From positions 3,410,001 through 3,474,000 of the forward strand of contig NZ_CP024047.1 of NCBI RefSeq assembly GCF_003430825.1: a stretch of DNA of 64,000 nucleotides. The letters are read 5' to 3'. The notes under the pieces were generated by a model that was not told the origin of the DNA, made no database searches, and saw nothing but the letters and a program-made list of their open reading frames with translations. Shown piece by piece: positions 20,010 through 28,273 of the stretch (its first letter is position 1; each line of letters starts with the position of its first letter). This stretch comes from Natrarchaeobaculum sulfurireducens. GTDB taxonomy: Archaea; Halobacteriota; Halobacteria; Halobacteriales; Natrialbaceae. The translations under genes and the position numbers were made by a program.

Positions 20010-20813
20010 ATGATCGTTCCGTCGATCGGCGACGCCAGCTCGAGCCTTCCGGCTGGCGAGTCGGGACTCACCGTTCTGGTACTCGCCGACCAGCCCCTCG
20101 AGAGTCTCGAGACGGCCGCAGACAGGGGGCAACTCGAGATTCATCGGCCTGCCAGCATCGCGAGAGCGCTCGAAGAACTCGACGATGTCGACTGTCTCGT
20201 CGTCAGCGCCTCGCACGCAGACGAAGCGCCCGTCGAGTTCGTCGACCGAGTCCGTACCCGACGGTGTGGGCTCCCGATCGTCTTCCTGACGAACAGTTCC
20301 GAACAGACCGCCTCCCTGCAGCGATCGGTCGCGGATACCCGATGGGTCGACGTTCTCGAGACTGAAGCGGACGACACACTCGCCGAGCGACTCCGCTACC
20401 GGATCCCTCGGCTCGTCGATCGACACCGACTGGCCGCGCTGTCGAACCGGTCGCTCGCCGGCGTGGAACTCGCCCGTGACGCGATCGCGATTTCCAGCCC
20501 CGGGGGCTGTCTCGAGTTCGCAAACCGATCGTTCGCGATGCAGTTCGGCTACGAACGCGACGCGCTCGTGGCCACCCCCTGGGAGACGCTGTTCGACGAC
20601 GATACCGTCGACCGACTCGAGGCGACGGCGATCCCGACCGTCGCCGACGGCTGGCGCTGGACCGGTACCTGCACCGGCCGCCGTCGAACCGGGGCGACGT
20701 TTCCCGCCCGGGTCCGTCTCGATGGCCTCGAGGATGGGAGCCTCGTCTTCGTCGTCGATCCCCTCGAGCCGTCGGCCGACACGCCCACCTCGAGCGACTC
20801 GACGTCAGCCTAG
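20010..20813 (+). CDS. Degenerate receiver plus PAS domain protein
   Basis: A 267-residue protein. Residues 15-125 have the alternating strand/helix layout of a response-regulator receiver (LTVLVLADQPLESLE, LPIVFLTNSS), but the phospho-acceptor aspartate is replaced (DCLVVSAS) and the conserved lysine is missing (DVLETEAD). It therefore probably cannot be phosphorylated. Residues 140-255 form a PAS domain (GCLEFANRSFAMQFGYERDA). No output domain is visible. The 3' end overlaps the converging membrane-anchored gene by nine bases. It lies 75 bases after the HalOD1 gene and may be cotranscribed. Confidence 0.65.
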   Translation: MIVPSIGDASSSLPAGESGLTVLVLADQPLESLETAADRGQLEIHRPASIARALEELDDVDCLVVSASHADEAPVEFVDRVRTRRCGLPIVFLTNSSEQTASLQRSVADTRWVDVLETEADDTLAERLRYRIPRLVDRHRLAALSNRSLAGVELARDAIAISSPGGCLEFANRSFAMQFGYERDALVATPWETLFDDDTVDRLEATAIPTVADGWRWTGTCTGRRRTGATFPARVRLDGLEDGSLVFVVDPLEPSADTPTSSDSTSA

Positions 20814-21521
20814 GGCGACGGAAGACGACCACGAGAGCGCGATCACCAGCCCGAACGCGACCACGACGGCGAGGCGAACCAGCCACGGCCGCCACCGCTC
20901 GCGTCGGCTTCGAATCCGAAGCCGGGGCAGCTGTTTCACCTGTTTGATCCCGTTTTCCGACCGATAGGTGAACACCACGGGAATCCGGACCTCCCCCGTC
21001 GAGACGTCCGAGGCCGTGTTGAGTTCGAGGATGTACGCCGGTTCCGCGCGGGCGCTCCCATCGAGCGGGACGCGCTCGAGACCGCGGTCGGTTCCCTCAC
21101 CGTCACGAAAGCTCGCTGACTGGACGTACTCCATCGAGTCGGGGCTCGAGCCCTCGCCGACGCTCGATGAGCCGGATGCCGACGTCCCAACCTGTCGGCC
21201 GGGAACCGTCCCCGCACTTCGTCGAACGATGCCGGGGTTCTCGAGGTCGAGCAGCGTCTCGTCGTCGTAGAAGACGGTGAGATCGGTCGTCTCGAGGTCA
21301 CCGACGCCGAAGACGAAGATCCCCAGTTCGATCCGGCCACCGGGATCGATGGTCGTCCGGGCGAGAAAAACGTCGAGTTCGTTCCCGTCGATCGGCTCCG
21401 TCCCGGACATCGAGACGCCGACCTCGATCGGCCCGCCCGAATCGACCGTCGATCGCTCGAGCAACGGTCCGACCGGATAGCCGTCTCTCGACACGTCCCC
21501 CGCTAGTGAGCCCCCACTCAT
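20805..21521 (-). CDS. C-terminally anchored membrane protein, unknown function
   Basis: A 238-residue protein with a predicted beta-rich domain (TTIDPGGRIELGIFVFGV, DLTVFYDDETLLDLE) and one C-terminal membrane helix (WLVRLAVVVAFGLVIALSW), so the bulk probably faces one side of the membrane. No signal peptide at the N-terminus is apparent. I do not recognise the family. It overlaps the converging receiver-PAS gene by nine bases at the 3' ends. Confidence 0.6.
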   Translation of the reverse strand: MSGGSLAGDVSRDGYPVGPLLERSTVDSGGPIEVGVSMSGTEPIDGNELDVFLARTTIDPGGRIELGIFVFGVGDLETTDLTVFYDDETLLDLENPGIVRRSAGTVPGRQVGTSASGSSSVGEGSSPDSMEYVQSASFRDGEGTDRGLERVPLDGSARAEPAYILELNTASDVSTGEVRIPVVFTYRSENGIKQVKQLPRLRIRSRRERWRPWLVRLAVVVAFGLVIALSWSSSVALG

Positions 21522-21594
21522 TGGTGAGCCGACAATAACACTCGGGCCAGTTCAGCGTGTCGGCCGACTCGAGCCATCGACCGGTTGGGCCGCG

Positions 21595-22590
21595 TTAGCG
21601 GGCCCCACCACGGAGTCGGGTGACCGTCACGTCCGCTCGCCACGTTCCCGTCGCCGTCACGCGGTCCCCATCGACGTCGACGGACGCCTCGTCCGCGGAG
21701 ATGCCGAGGAGGTCTTCGAGGGCGACCTCGTCTGGATCGTCGACGATCGCGGCGAACTCGCCGGTCGAGGTCTCTTCGTCGACGACCGTGAGCGAGGAGA
21801 CGATCCCCTCCGCGTCCTCGAGTTCCGCGTACGTCATGTCGACGAGCGCGTCCGCCGTGGCGACCCGATCACCGTACTGACCGACCACGACGTCTCCGTC
21901 GCCGGCCGTCTCGACGAGCCACTCGAGCGACTCGGACGCCTCGACCGCGCGGGTGTCGTCGCCCGCCGAGACCTCGATGGCTCGCTCGAGTCGTGCCGTC
22001 GGCTCGTCCACCTCGTCGACGACCACGAGCGCGTCGTCGCCGACCCCGATCGCCACGTCGTTCCCCTCGACTGGGGTGTAGACGTCGTCGTCGCCGACCT
22101 CGTCCGTTTGCTCGAGCTGCCTGACGAACTCGAGTTCCGGCTCGGCGGTGAGCCGGTCGTCGATCTCCTCACGTTGGATGTCCCCGGCCAGGACGACCAT
22201 CTCGGCCGTCTGGATCACGTCCTCGACCGTCGTATCGAAGGCGTCCTCGTCGAGGAGTCCGCCGAGTCCGTACTGGGCGAGGTCCAGCCCGACGACGAAG
22301 TACGCCGAGAGCATCCCCTCGGAGACGGGTGCGACCATCGGGTCCGCCTCGTACTCCGTCGGCACCGCCTCGCCCGGCTGTGCCGCCTCGAGTTCGTCGG
22401 TCACGTACTCCGCTACGGACGCCCAGTCGACGGCGACGAACTCGAGGCTGTCGTCGGTCTCGAGCCAGTCGGTGTACGTCAGGAGGTCGTCGTCCTGTGC
22501 GGAGACTGCGCTCGGACCTGCAAGCCCGAACGCCGCGACCGTCGCCGTCGCAGCAGCGAACTCGAGGACGTCACGTCGGCTTCGGTTCAT
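21595..22590 (-). CDS. Twin-arginine-exported protein, unknown function
   Basis: A 331-residue protein that begins MNRSRRDVLEFAAATATVAA, a twin-arginine signal with a hydrophobic core ending at AVSAQ, so it should be exported folded. The mature part is acidic, with repeated valine-rich strands and no recognisable catalytic motif. A TATA-like GGCTATATCGGC at about 22611-22622 precedes the ATG at 22590. It has its own promoter and is not part of the ABC transporter operon upstream. Longer readings upstream are out of register with this signal peptide and were rejected. Confidence 0.75.
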   Translation of the reverse strand: MNRSRRDVLEFAAATATVAAFGLAGPSAVSAQDDDLLTYTDWLETDDSLEFVAVDWASVAEYVTDELEAAQPGEAVPTEYEADPMVAPVSEGMLSAYFVVGLDLAQYGLGGLLDEDAFDTTVEDVIQTAEMVVLAGDIQREEIDDRLTAEPELEFVRQLEQTDEVGDDDVYTPVEGNDVAIGVGDDALVVVDEVDEPTARLERAIEVSAGDDTRAVEASESLEWLVETAGDGDVVVGQYGDRVATADALVDMTYAELEDAEGIVSSLTVVDEETSTGEFAAIVDDPDEVALEDLLGISADEASVDVDGDRVTATGTWRADVTVTRLRGGAR

Positions 22591-22678
22591 ACCGTTCGAT
22601 ACGCCGGTGGCGCCGATATAGCCCGCCCCAACCCTCGTCACTCGGTGACTGTCGGCGGTCCGTTGAAACGGCTCACCG

Positions 22679-23461
22679 TCAGATGTCTCGGCGGACGAAG
22701 ACGACGACGGCGAGACCCACCAGGAGGAAAAAGACCACCGATAAAAGCGCGGCGTCGGCGAACGCGTACTCCTCGTGGACGAGGACGTCGGTCTCCTCCC
22801 AGTACCGACTCGGGGTAAACGCGCCGATCCACTCGTACTCCGGGTCAACGCGGGAGACACCGTCGACCAGCCAGCAGACGAACACCAGGGTCAACGCCGT
22901 TGCCCTGGCGCGTCTCGCGTGGTCGACGACCACCGACAGCACGAGCCCGATCCCGGCACAGACCAGCAGATAGGGGATCGAGAGCAGGTGGACCATGGCG
23001 AGTGCAACGGGGTTGAACGACTCGCCGATGGTGAGCGCGCCGACGTAGACGATGATCGGGACCCCGACGTTCAGCGCGACCAGCGGGACCCAGAGGGCAG
23101 CGATCTTCTGGAGGACGATCGACTCGCGTGAGACCGGGTTCGAGAGCGTGAGATCCATCCGCCGGTCCTGGACGTCGCTCGCGATCAGCCCGGCACCGAC
23201 GTACGCGAAGTAGATCGCGACGAGGAGACTCCAGAAGAACGAGTAGATCTCTGCAGCGATGAACCCCTCGATCGTGTGGAGTTCTTCGATCCCGAACATA
23301 TCGAACATATACTCCGGGAACGCTGCCTCGAGTGCGTCCATCTCCGCCTGGATGCCGGGGAACATCGAGAAGTACAGCGCCGACAGGACGGCGAAGACGG
23401 CGACCAGGAGGAGCGAGCCCCGGAGACGCTTTCTGGACTCGAGTCGGAGAATCGCGGTCAT
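22679..23461 (-). CDS. ABC-2 type transporter permease (copy 2)
   Basis: A 260-residue integral membrane protein with six or so hydrophobic helices, the ABC-2 permease type found with stand-alone ATPases in export. Typical segments are RRMDLTLSNPVSRESIVLQK and SRVDPEYEWIGAFTPSRYW, the same as in its neighbour. It overlaps the preceding permease by four bases (ATGA) and is translationally coupled to it. The two permeases are paralogues of identical length. Substrate is not predictable; haloarchaeal members are variously linked to antimicrobial or multidrug export. Confidence 0.85.
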   Translation of the reverse strand: MTAILRLESRKRLRGSLLLVAVFAVLSALYFSMFPGIQAEMDALEAAFPEYMFDMFGIEELHTIEGFIAAEIYSFFWSLLVAIYFAYVGAGLIASDVQDRRMDLTLSNPVSRESIVLQKIAALWVPLVALNVGVPIIVYVGALTIGESFNPVALAMVHLLSIPYLLVCAGIGLVLSVVVDHARRARATALTLVFVCWLVDGVSRVDPEYEWIGAFTPSRYWEETDVLVHEEYAFADAALLSVVFFLLVGLAVVVFVRRDI

Positions 23462-24240
23462 ATATCCCTCCGGACGAAGATGCCGACGGCGAGGCCGACC
23501 AGGACGAGAAACGCCACGAGGAGGATCGCGGCGTCGAGGAGGGCGTACTCTTCGTGGACGAGGATCGCCGACGGATCGTAGTACCGACTCGGCGTGAGGT
23601 CGCCAACCCACTCGAAGTCGGGATTCATCTGCGAAAGGCCGTCGACCAGCCAGAGAACGAACACCAGCACCAGTGCCGTCGCCTGGGCCGTCTCGACGCG
23701 GTCGACGGCGACGGAGAAGACGATCCCCAACCCGGCACAGACCAGCAGGTACGGAATCCCGAGCAGGTGGACCATCGCCAGCGGGACGAGGTCGATCGAC
23801 TCCTCGAGGATGACCCCACCGACGAGCAAGACGGCCACCAGTCCGGCGTTCAACCCGACCAGCGGAACCCACAGGGCGGCGACGTTCTGGAGAACGACCG
23901 ACTCGCGCGAGACCGGGTTCGAGAGCGTGAGATCCATCCGCCGCGTGCGGACGTCTCGCGAGATCAGCCCCGCACTGACGTACGCGAAGTAGATCCCGGC
24001 CAACAGGATCCAGATAAACGGGAAGAGGTAGCCGCCGACGAATCCTTCGAGCGTGTGGAGCTCTTCGACCCCCAAGAGCGTGAGGAGATACGCCGGATAC
24101 ACCTCCTCGAGCAACGCCGCTTCGTCCTGGATGGCCGGAAACACGACGAGAAAGAACACCGAGAGCATGACGAGCAGTCCGGTGAGGGTGAGCGTCCCGC
24201 GAACCAGCTTCCGCGATTCGAAGCGCAGAATAGCCGTCAT
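23458..24240 (-). CDS. ABC-2 type transporter permease (copy 1)
   Basis: A 260-residue paralogue of the downstream permease with the same topology and the motifs RRMDLTLSNPVSRESVVLQN and DFEWVGDLTPSRYYD. It overlaps both neighbours by four bases, so ATPase, permease 1 and permease 2 form one operon. The DNA segment aligns with copy 2 at a constant offset of 779 bases, the mark of a tandem gene duplication. A heterodimeric pore is likely but not shown. Confidence 0.87.
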   Translation of the reverse strand: MTAILRFESRKLVRGTLTLTGLLVMLSVFFLVVFPAIQDEAALLEEVYPAYLLTLLGVEELHTLEGFVGGYLFPFIWILLAGIYFAYVSAGLISRDVRTRRMDLTLSNPVSRESVVLQNVAALWVPLVGLNAGLVAVLLVGGVILEESIDLVPLAMVHLLGIPYLLVCAGLGIVFSVAVDRVETAQATALVLVFVLWLVDGLSQMNPDFEWVGDLTPSRYYDPSAILVHEEYALLDAAILLVAFLVLVGLAVGIFVRRDI

Positions 24241-25130
24241 CCTGCCTCCACAGGCTCGTCTCCATAGTAGTGTTTGAAGATGTCGTCGAGTTGCGGATCA
24301 CCGATGTCGACGTCGTCGATCTCGTACCCGACGAGGTGCTCGAGCAGTGCGGCGGGCTCGCCGGTGTAGGTGAACCGCACCGTCGTGTCGACGGTCTCGA
24401 CGTCGATCATCTCTGGCGTGCGGAACGTCTCCTCGTCGACCGGCTCCGCCAGTTGCACCCTGACGTCCTTCCCGCCGCGTCCGAGCAGGTCGTCGATCTC
24501 CTCTAGGGCGACCAGTGTGCCCTCCCGGATGATCCCCACGCGATCGCAGACGCGCTGGACCTCACTCAGGATGTGCGAGGAGAAGAAGATCGTCGTCCCG
24601 GCGTCGCGTTCGCCCTCGAGAAAGGCGTACATCCGGTCTTGCTTGAGCGGGTCGAGTCCCGACGTCGGCTCGTCCATGATGACGAGATCCGGATCGTGCA
24701 TGAACGCCTGGACGATCCCGAGCATCCGTCTGTTGCCGTGTGAGTAGTTCTCGATTGGCTTCTCGAGCGGTGGGTGAAAGAGATCCAACAGTTCCGCCCG
24801 GCGCTCGCCCCCGCGCATCCGCGCGAAGTGATCGAGCACCTGCCGACCGGTGAGTCGCTCCTCGAACCCGAGATCGTCGGGGAGATAGCCGATGTTCGCT
24901 TTCGCCTCGGTGAGCGCACGTCGGTCACGGATGTCAGCTCCGAGAACGGTCGCGGTCCCCGAAGTCGGTTTGATGAGCCCGAGCAGCAGTCGAATCGTCG
25001 TCGTCTTCCCGGCTCCGTTCGGTCCGAGGTAGCCGAATATCTCCCCCGAACCGACGTCGAAGGTAACCTCGTCGTTCGCAGTGGTCTCCCCATACCGCTT
25101 GGTGAGATCGACGAGTTCGATGGCAGTCAC
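24237..25130 (-). CDS. ABC transporter ATP-binding protein
   Basis: A 297-residue ATPase subunit. Walker A is GPNGAGKTT near residue 38. The signature region is altered here: instead of LSGGQ it reads YSHGNRRMLGIVQAF. Walker B is LVIMDEP with the switch downstream. The C-terminal 80 residues are the extension seen in ABC-2 ATPases of the CcmA/DrrA type. A GTG start at 25130 was chosen because a TATA-like CTTGAAGTAG lies at about 25152-25161; longer readings run into upstream non-coding sequence. It drives the two downstream permeases. Confidence 0.88.
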   Translation of the reverse strand: MTAIELVDLTKRYGETTANDEVTFDVGSGEIFGYLGPNGAGKTTTIRLLLGLIKPTSGTATVLGADIRDRRALTEAKANIGYLPDDLGFEERLTGRQVLDHFARMRGGERRAELLDLFHPPLEKPIENYSHGNRRMLGIVQAFMHDPDLVIMDEPTSGLDPLKQDRMYAFLEGERDAGTTIFFSSHILSEVQRVCDRVGIIREGTLVALEEIDDLLGRGGKDVRVQLAEPVDEETFRTPEMIDVETVDTTVRFTYTGEPAALLEHLVGYEIDDVDIGDPQLDDIFKHYYGDEPVEAG

Positions 25131-25238
25131 AGGGTACGTACGTGTCAGAACTACTTCAAGCGATGGGGGCCAGTCACCGCGAGAGAACCGGAAGCTAGCG
25201 GGAACGCGACTGCTAGCGAAGCGGTGGTACACAACGAC

Positions 25239-25466
25239 GGCCGAAACGACTCGAGCCGACGGTAACCTACACCGACGGCCGAAACGACTCGAGCCGACGG
25301 TAACCTACACCGACGGCCGAAACGACTCGAGCCGACGGTAACCTACACCGACGGCCGAAACGACTCGAGCCGACGGTAACCTACACCGACGGCCGAAACG
25401 ACTCGAGCCGACGGTAACCTACACCGGCGGCCGAAACGACTCGAGCCAGCGGTAACCTACACCGGC
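25239..25466. repeat. Six tandem 38-bp repeats upstream of the ABC transporter
   Basis: Six head-to-tail copies of a 38-base unit start at 25239, 25277, 25315, 25353, 25391 and 25429. The first five are nearly identical; the last two show C/G drift in the ACCGAC and GCCGAC segments. Each unit begins GGCCGAAACG and has a near-palindrome CGACTCGAGCCG and a short inverted pair CGGT...ACCG. The length is not a multiple of three, so the array is not coding. It lies about 80-310 bases before the ABC promoter and just after the end of ahcY. There are no spacers, so it is not CRISPR. Confidence 0.9.
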
Positions 25467-25530
25467 GGGCGAGGCTGGGCGTAAACTGGCGGTGGTCGGC
25501 TGCCGACCGGACGAGCAGAGCGACGCCCGC

Positions 25531-26820
25531 CTACGTTCCGTGGTCCCACGAGCCCATGTACTCGCGCTGGGTGTCGGTCAGCGAGTCGAACGCGACGCCG
25601 TCGGCCTCGAGTTTGATCTCGGCGATCTCCGCGTCCAGTTCGTCGGGAACGTCGTGGACGCCCGCGTCGTAGGCGGCTCCGTTCTCGACCAGTTCACGCA
25701 CACAGGCAGCCTGGACGCCGAAGCTCTGGTCCATCACCTCGACGGGGTGGCCGAGCGCGATCGGCGCGGCGAGGTTGACCAGGCGACCCTCGGCGACGAC
25801 GTTCAGTCGGCGGCCGTCCTCGAGTTCGTACGCCTCGACGCCCTCGCGGGCCTCGTAGCGGTCGACGGCGAGGTCGTCGAGCGCCTCGAGGTCGATCTCG
25901 ATGTCGAAGTGCCCGGCGTTGGCGAGCAAGACGCCGTCTTGCATCCGCTCGAAGTGTTCGTCGACGATGATGTCGCGGTTACCGGTCGTGGTGAGGAAGA
26001 CGTCACCCACTTCGGCTGCCTCGGCCATCGGCATCACGTCGTAGCCCTCCATGTGGGCCTCGAGGGCGCGTCGTGGCTCGACTTCGGTGACGATCACGTT
26101 CGCGTTCTGGCCGGCGGCCTTGCGGGCGACGCCCTTGCCACAGTAGCCAAAGCCGGCGACGACGACGTCCTTGCCCGCCCACGAGAGGTTCGTGGTCATG
26201 GCGATCGACGCCAGCGAGGACTCGCCGGTGCCGTGGACGTTGTCGAACAGCCGCTTCATCGGCGTGTCGTTCACGGCGAAGACGGGGTACTCGAGTGCGC
26301 CGTCGTCGTCCATCGCACGCAGGCGATGGACGCCCGTGGTGGTCTCCTCTGCGCCACCGACGATGCCGTCGATCAGTTCGGGGTAGTCCTCGTGAATCGC
26401 GGCGACGAGGTCCATCCCGTCGTCGACGGTGATGGTGGGCTCGTGGGCGATGACGGCCTCGATGGCGTCGTAGTACTCCTCGTCGTCGACGCCGCGCTTT
26501 GCGTAGCAGGTGATCGACTCGTGGGCGTCGAGCGCGGCGCTCACGTCGTCGTGGGTCGACAGCGGGTTACAGCCCGTCACCGCAACTTCGGCCCCGCCCT
26601 CGGCGAGCGTCTCGACCAGGATTGCGGTCTTCGCTTCGACGTGCATCGCCATCGCGATCCGCTCGCCCGAAAGCGGCTGGTCGGCGACGAACTCCTCGCG
26701 GACGGCATCCATGATCGGCATGTGCTGGGCGGCCCAGTCCATCTTTCGGCGGCCTTCCTCGCGGGCCGTCTCCGTCTCGTCCAGCTGATCGCTGATCGGC
26801 GGATACGCGTTGTCGGTCAT
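25531..26820 (-). CDS. ahcY: Adenosylhomocysteinase family protein (SAH/SIH hydrolase)
   Basis: A 429-residue NAD-dependent hydrolase that splits S-adenosylhomocysteine (or S-inosylhomocysteine) into homocysteine and a nucleoside. NAD binding is seen as GFGYCGKGVARKAAG near residue 225. Other family blocks are GCNPLSTHDDVSAAL, CYAKRGVDDEEYYD, NDTPMKRLFDNVHGTGESS and NAGHFDIEIDLEAL. It lacks the C-terminal insert of eukaryotic enzymes. Start ATG at 26820. A nucleoside deaminase-like gene lies 1.5 kb upstream, hinting that the substrate could be the deaminated form; this is inference. Confidence 0.93.
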   Translation of the reverse strand: MTDNAYPPISDQLDETETAREEGRRKMDWAAQHMPIMDAVREEFVADQPLSGERIAMAMHVEAKTAILVETLAEGGAEVAVTGCNPLSTHDDVSAALDAHESITCYAKRGVDDEEYYDAIEAVIAHEPTITVDDGMDLVAAIHEDYPELIDGIVGGAEETTTGVHRLRAMDDDGALEYPVFAVNDTPMKRLFDNVHGTGESSLASIAMTTNLSWAGKDVVVAGFGYCGKGVARKAAGQNANVIVTEVEPRRALEAHMEGYDVMPMAEAAEVGDVFLTTTGNRDIIVDEHFERMQDGVLLANAGHFDIEIDLEALDDLAVDRYEAREGVEAYELEDGRRLNVVAEGRLVNLAAPIALGHPVEVMDQSFGVQAACVRELVENGAAYDAGVHDVPDELDAEIAEIKLEADGVAFDSLTDTQREYMGSWDHGT

Positions 26821-27147
26821 GGCTCGATAGAGTGGGACCGGAGCCAAAACGCTACCGAAGCCGTCCCACGACGGGAGCGGTGTGAAAACAGGGCAGTCAG
26901 CGGCAAGCACCGACGCAGACCGTCGCGAGGTCGGCGGCGGGCCAGTCGATCGGATCGGTACGGCGTCGTCGGTGGAGGGCCTATCGATCGGCATCAGCGG
27001 GGACGGCAGGCACGACCGCCTCAGGAGGGGGCTCGACCGTGAAGGCGGGATGGGGCAGGGCTTGTGCCGACGCCGGCGACGAGCCGTGCCTCTGACAGCG
27101 AACGGAGCGTGTCGTCGGTCGGCGTCGGCAGTGGACGGTGTCGGTCG
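26821..27147. other. Intergenic region between ahcY and the secreted repeat protein
   Basis: About 330 bases of GC-rich sequence. It should hold the ahcY promoter, but no clear TATA box is visible at the expected distance from 26820. Short frames exist but show no motif; no gene supported. Confidence 0.45.
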
Positions 27148-28122
27148 TTACGAGTTCGCCTGACCCGGTGGGCCGCCGCTATCGTCGTCATCGTCGGACG
27201 GGCCAGCGTGATCCGGCGGTCCGCCGCTATCGGCGTCGTTTCCGTCGTCGCTCTCGTTGGTGTCGGCCTCGTTATCGGCCGATGGGCCAGCGTGGTCCGG
27301 TGGTCCCTGCTGACTGTCGTCGCTCTCGTTGCCGTCGTCGGTCCCGCCGTCAGACGGTCCAGCGTGGTCCGGTGGGCCAGCGTGATCGGGTGCGTCACCT
27401 GGATTGTTCTCCGTAACGAACTCGGCGATCGAAATACCGGACGGGCCGTCGCTCTGGAGACTCTGGACGACCGCCGACACGAGCTGCCCGAAGTTCCGCG
27501 GCTCGTCGACCTCGTCGTCTTCGGCCGGCTCGAGCGTCTCGGTGGTCTCCGCGGAGACGGTCTCGAGCGTGGCGTTGAACGTCACGTCGACGGTTTCGTT
27601 GGGCGACGCGAGCGAGACGGTGCCCTTCTCGTCGGTCTCGTACTCGCCCTCGTCGACGGAGGAAACGTTTTCGACCGCGGTCACGTTCAGCGTCGCGTTC
27701 TCGACGGCGTCGCCGCCGTCGGTGACGTCGACAGTTACGTCGTCGTTCTGCGTGACGTTCACTTCGAGATCCTCAGGCACGTAGTCGGGCTCGAGGGTCG
27801 CCGTCGTTTCGACGTCGTCTTCGGTGGTCGAGGCGGTGATCGTCACATTGACCGGTTCGTCGGGTTCGGGGAGTTCGACCTCGCCGTCGGCGTCGGTCGT
27901 GTAGGTGCCCGTGTCCGCGTACGATTCGTCATCGTCGGTCGAGACGGTCACAGTCGCGTTTTCAACCGTGCTGTCGTTCGCCGTCACGTCGACGATGCGG
28001 TCGTCGACGACCAGCGACAGGTCGTCGTCGTCCGGCTCGGCCGCGGCCATGCCCAGTGGGGTGAGCACGGCGACGACCAAGGCGATGGAGAGCGCCACTG
28101 TGAGGGTTCTGAACTTATTCAT
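27148..28122 (-). CDS. Secreted acidic protein with NATV and PDHAGP repeats
   Basis: A 324-residue exported protein. The N-terminus MNKFRTLTVALSIALVVAVL is a signal peptide ending near AAAEPD. The middle has two or three Ig-like or carboxypeptidase-regulatory-like repeats (ENATVTVSTDDD, ENATLNVTAVEN) with many NxT/S sequons for N-glycosylation. The last 80 residues are low complexity, with about four copies of a GPPDHAGP(S) motif separated by acidic spacers. The start at 28122 is backed by a TATA-like GGTTTATTCTTCG at 28146-28158. It lies between ahcY and a deaminase but is probably unrelated to them. Function unknown. Confidence 0.75.
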   Translation of the reverse strand: MNKFRTLTVALSIALVVAVLTPLGMAAAEPDDDDLSLVVDDRIVDVTANDSTVENATVTVSTDDDESYADTGTYTTDADGEVELPEPDEPVNVTITASTTEDDVETTATLEPDYVPEDLEVNVTQNDDVTVDVTDGGDAVENATLNVTAVENVSSVDEGEYETDEKGTVSLASPNETVDVTFNATLETVSAETTETLEPAEDDEVDEPRNFGQLVSAVVQSLQSDGPSGISIAEFVTENNPGDAPDHAGPPDHAGPSDGGTDDGNESDDSQQGPPDHAGPSADNEADTNESDDGNDADSGGPPDHAGPSDDDDDSGGPPGQANS

Positions 28123-28273
28123 CTGGCCAGTACCTTCACGTATCGAAGAATAAACCCCGGCAGCAGTTTCCAATGGTTTTCGATGCTCGAAACCACTTGA
28201 ATTTCGTTCAGAGCGTTTATCCACCGTTCTGAGGGTTTACGTTCCGTTCACAGAGACGGGTTGGTTTCGCCGG

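Noticed and set aside
25239-25466. CRISPR array
   Set aside because: The 38-bp units are directly abutting with no unique spacers, and no cas genes are nearby.
25492-27042. Long plus-strand open frame across ahcY
   Set aside because: It is antisense to a well-supported AhcY gene and has no recognisable motifs.
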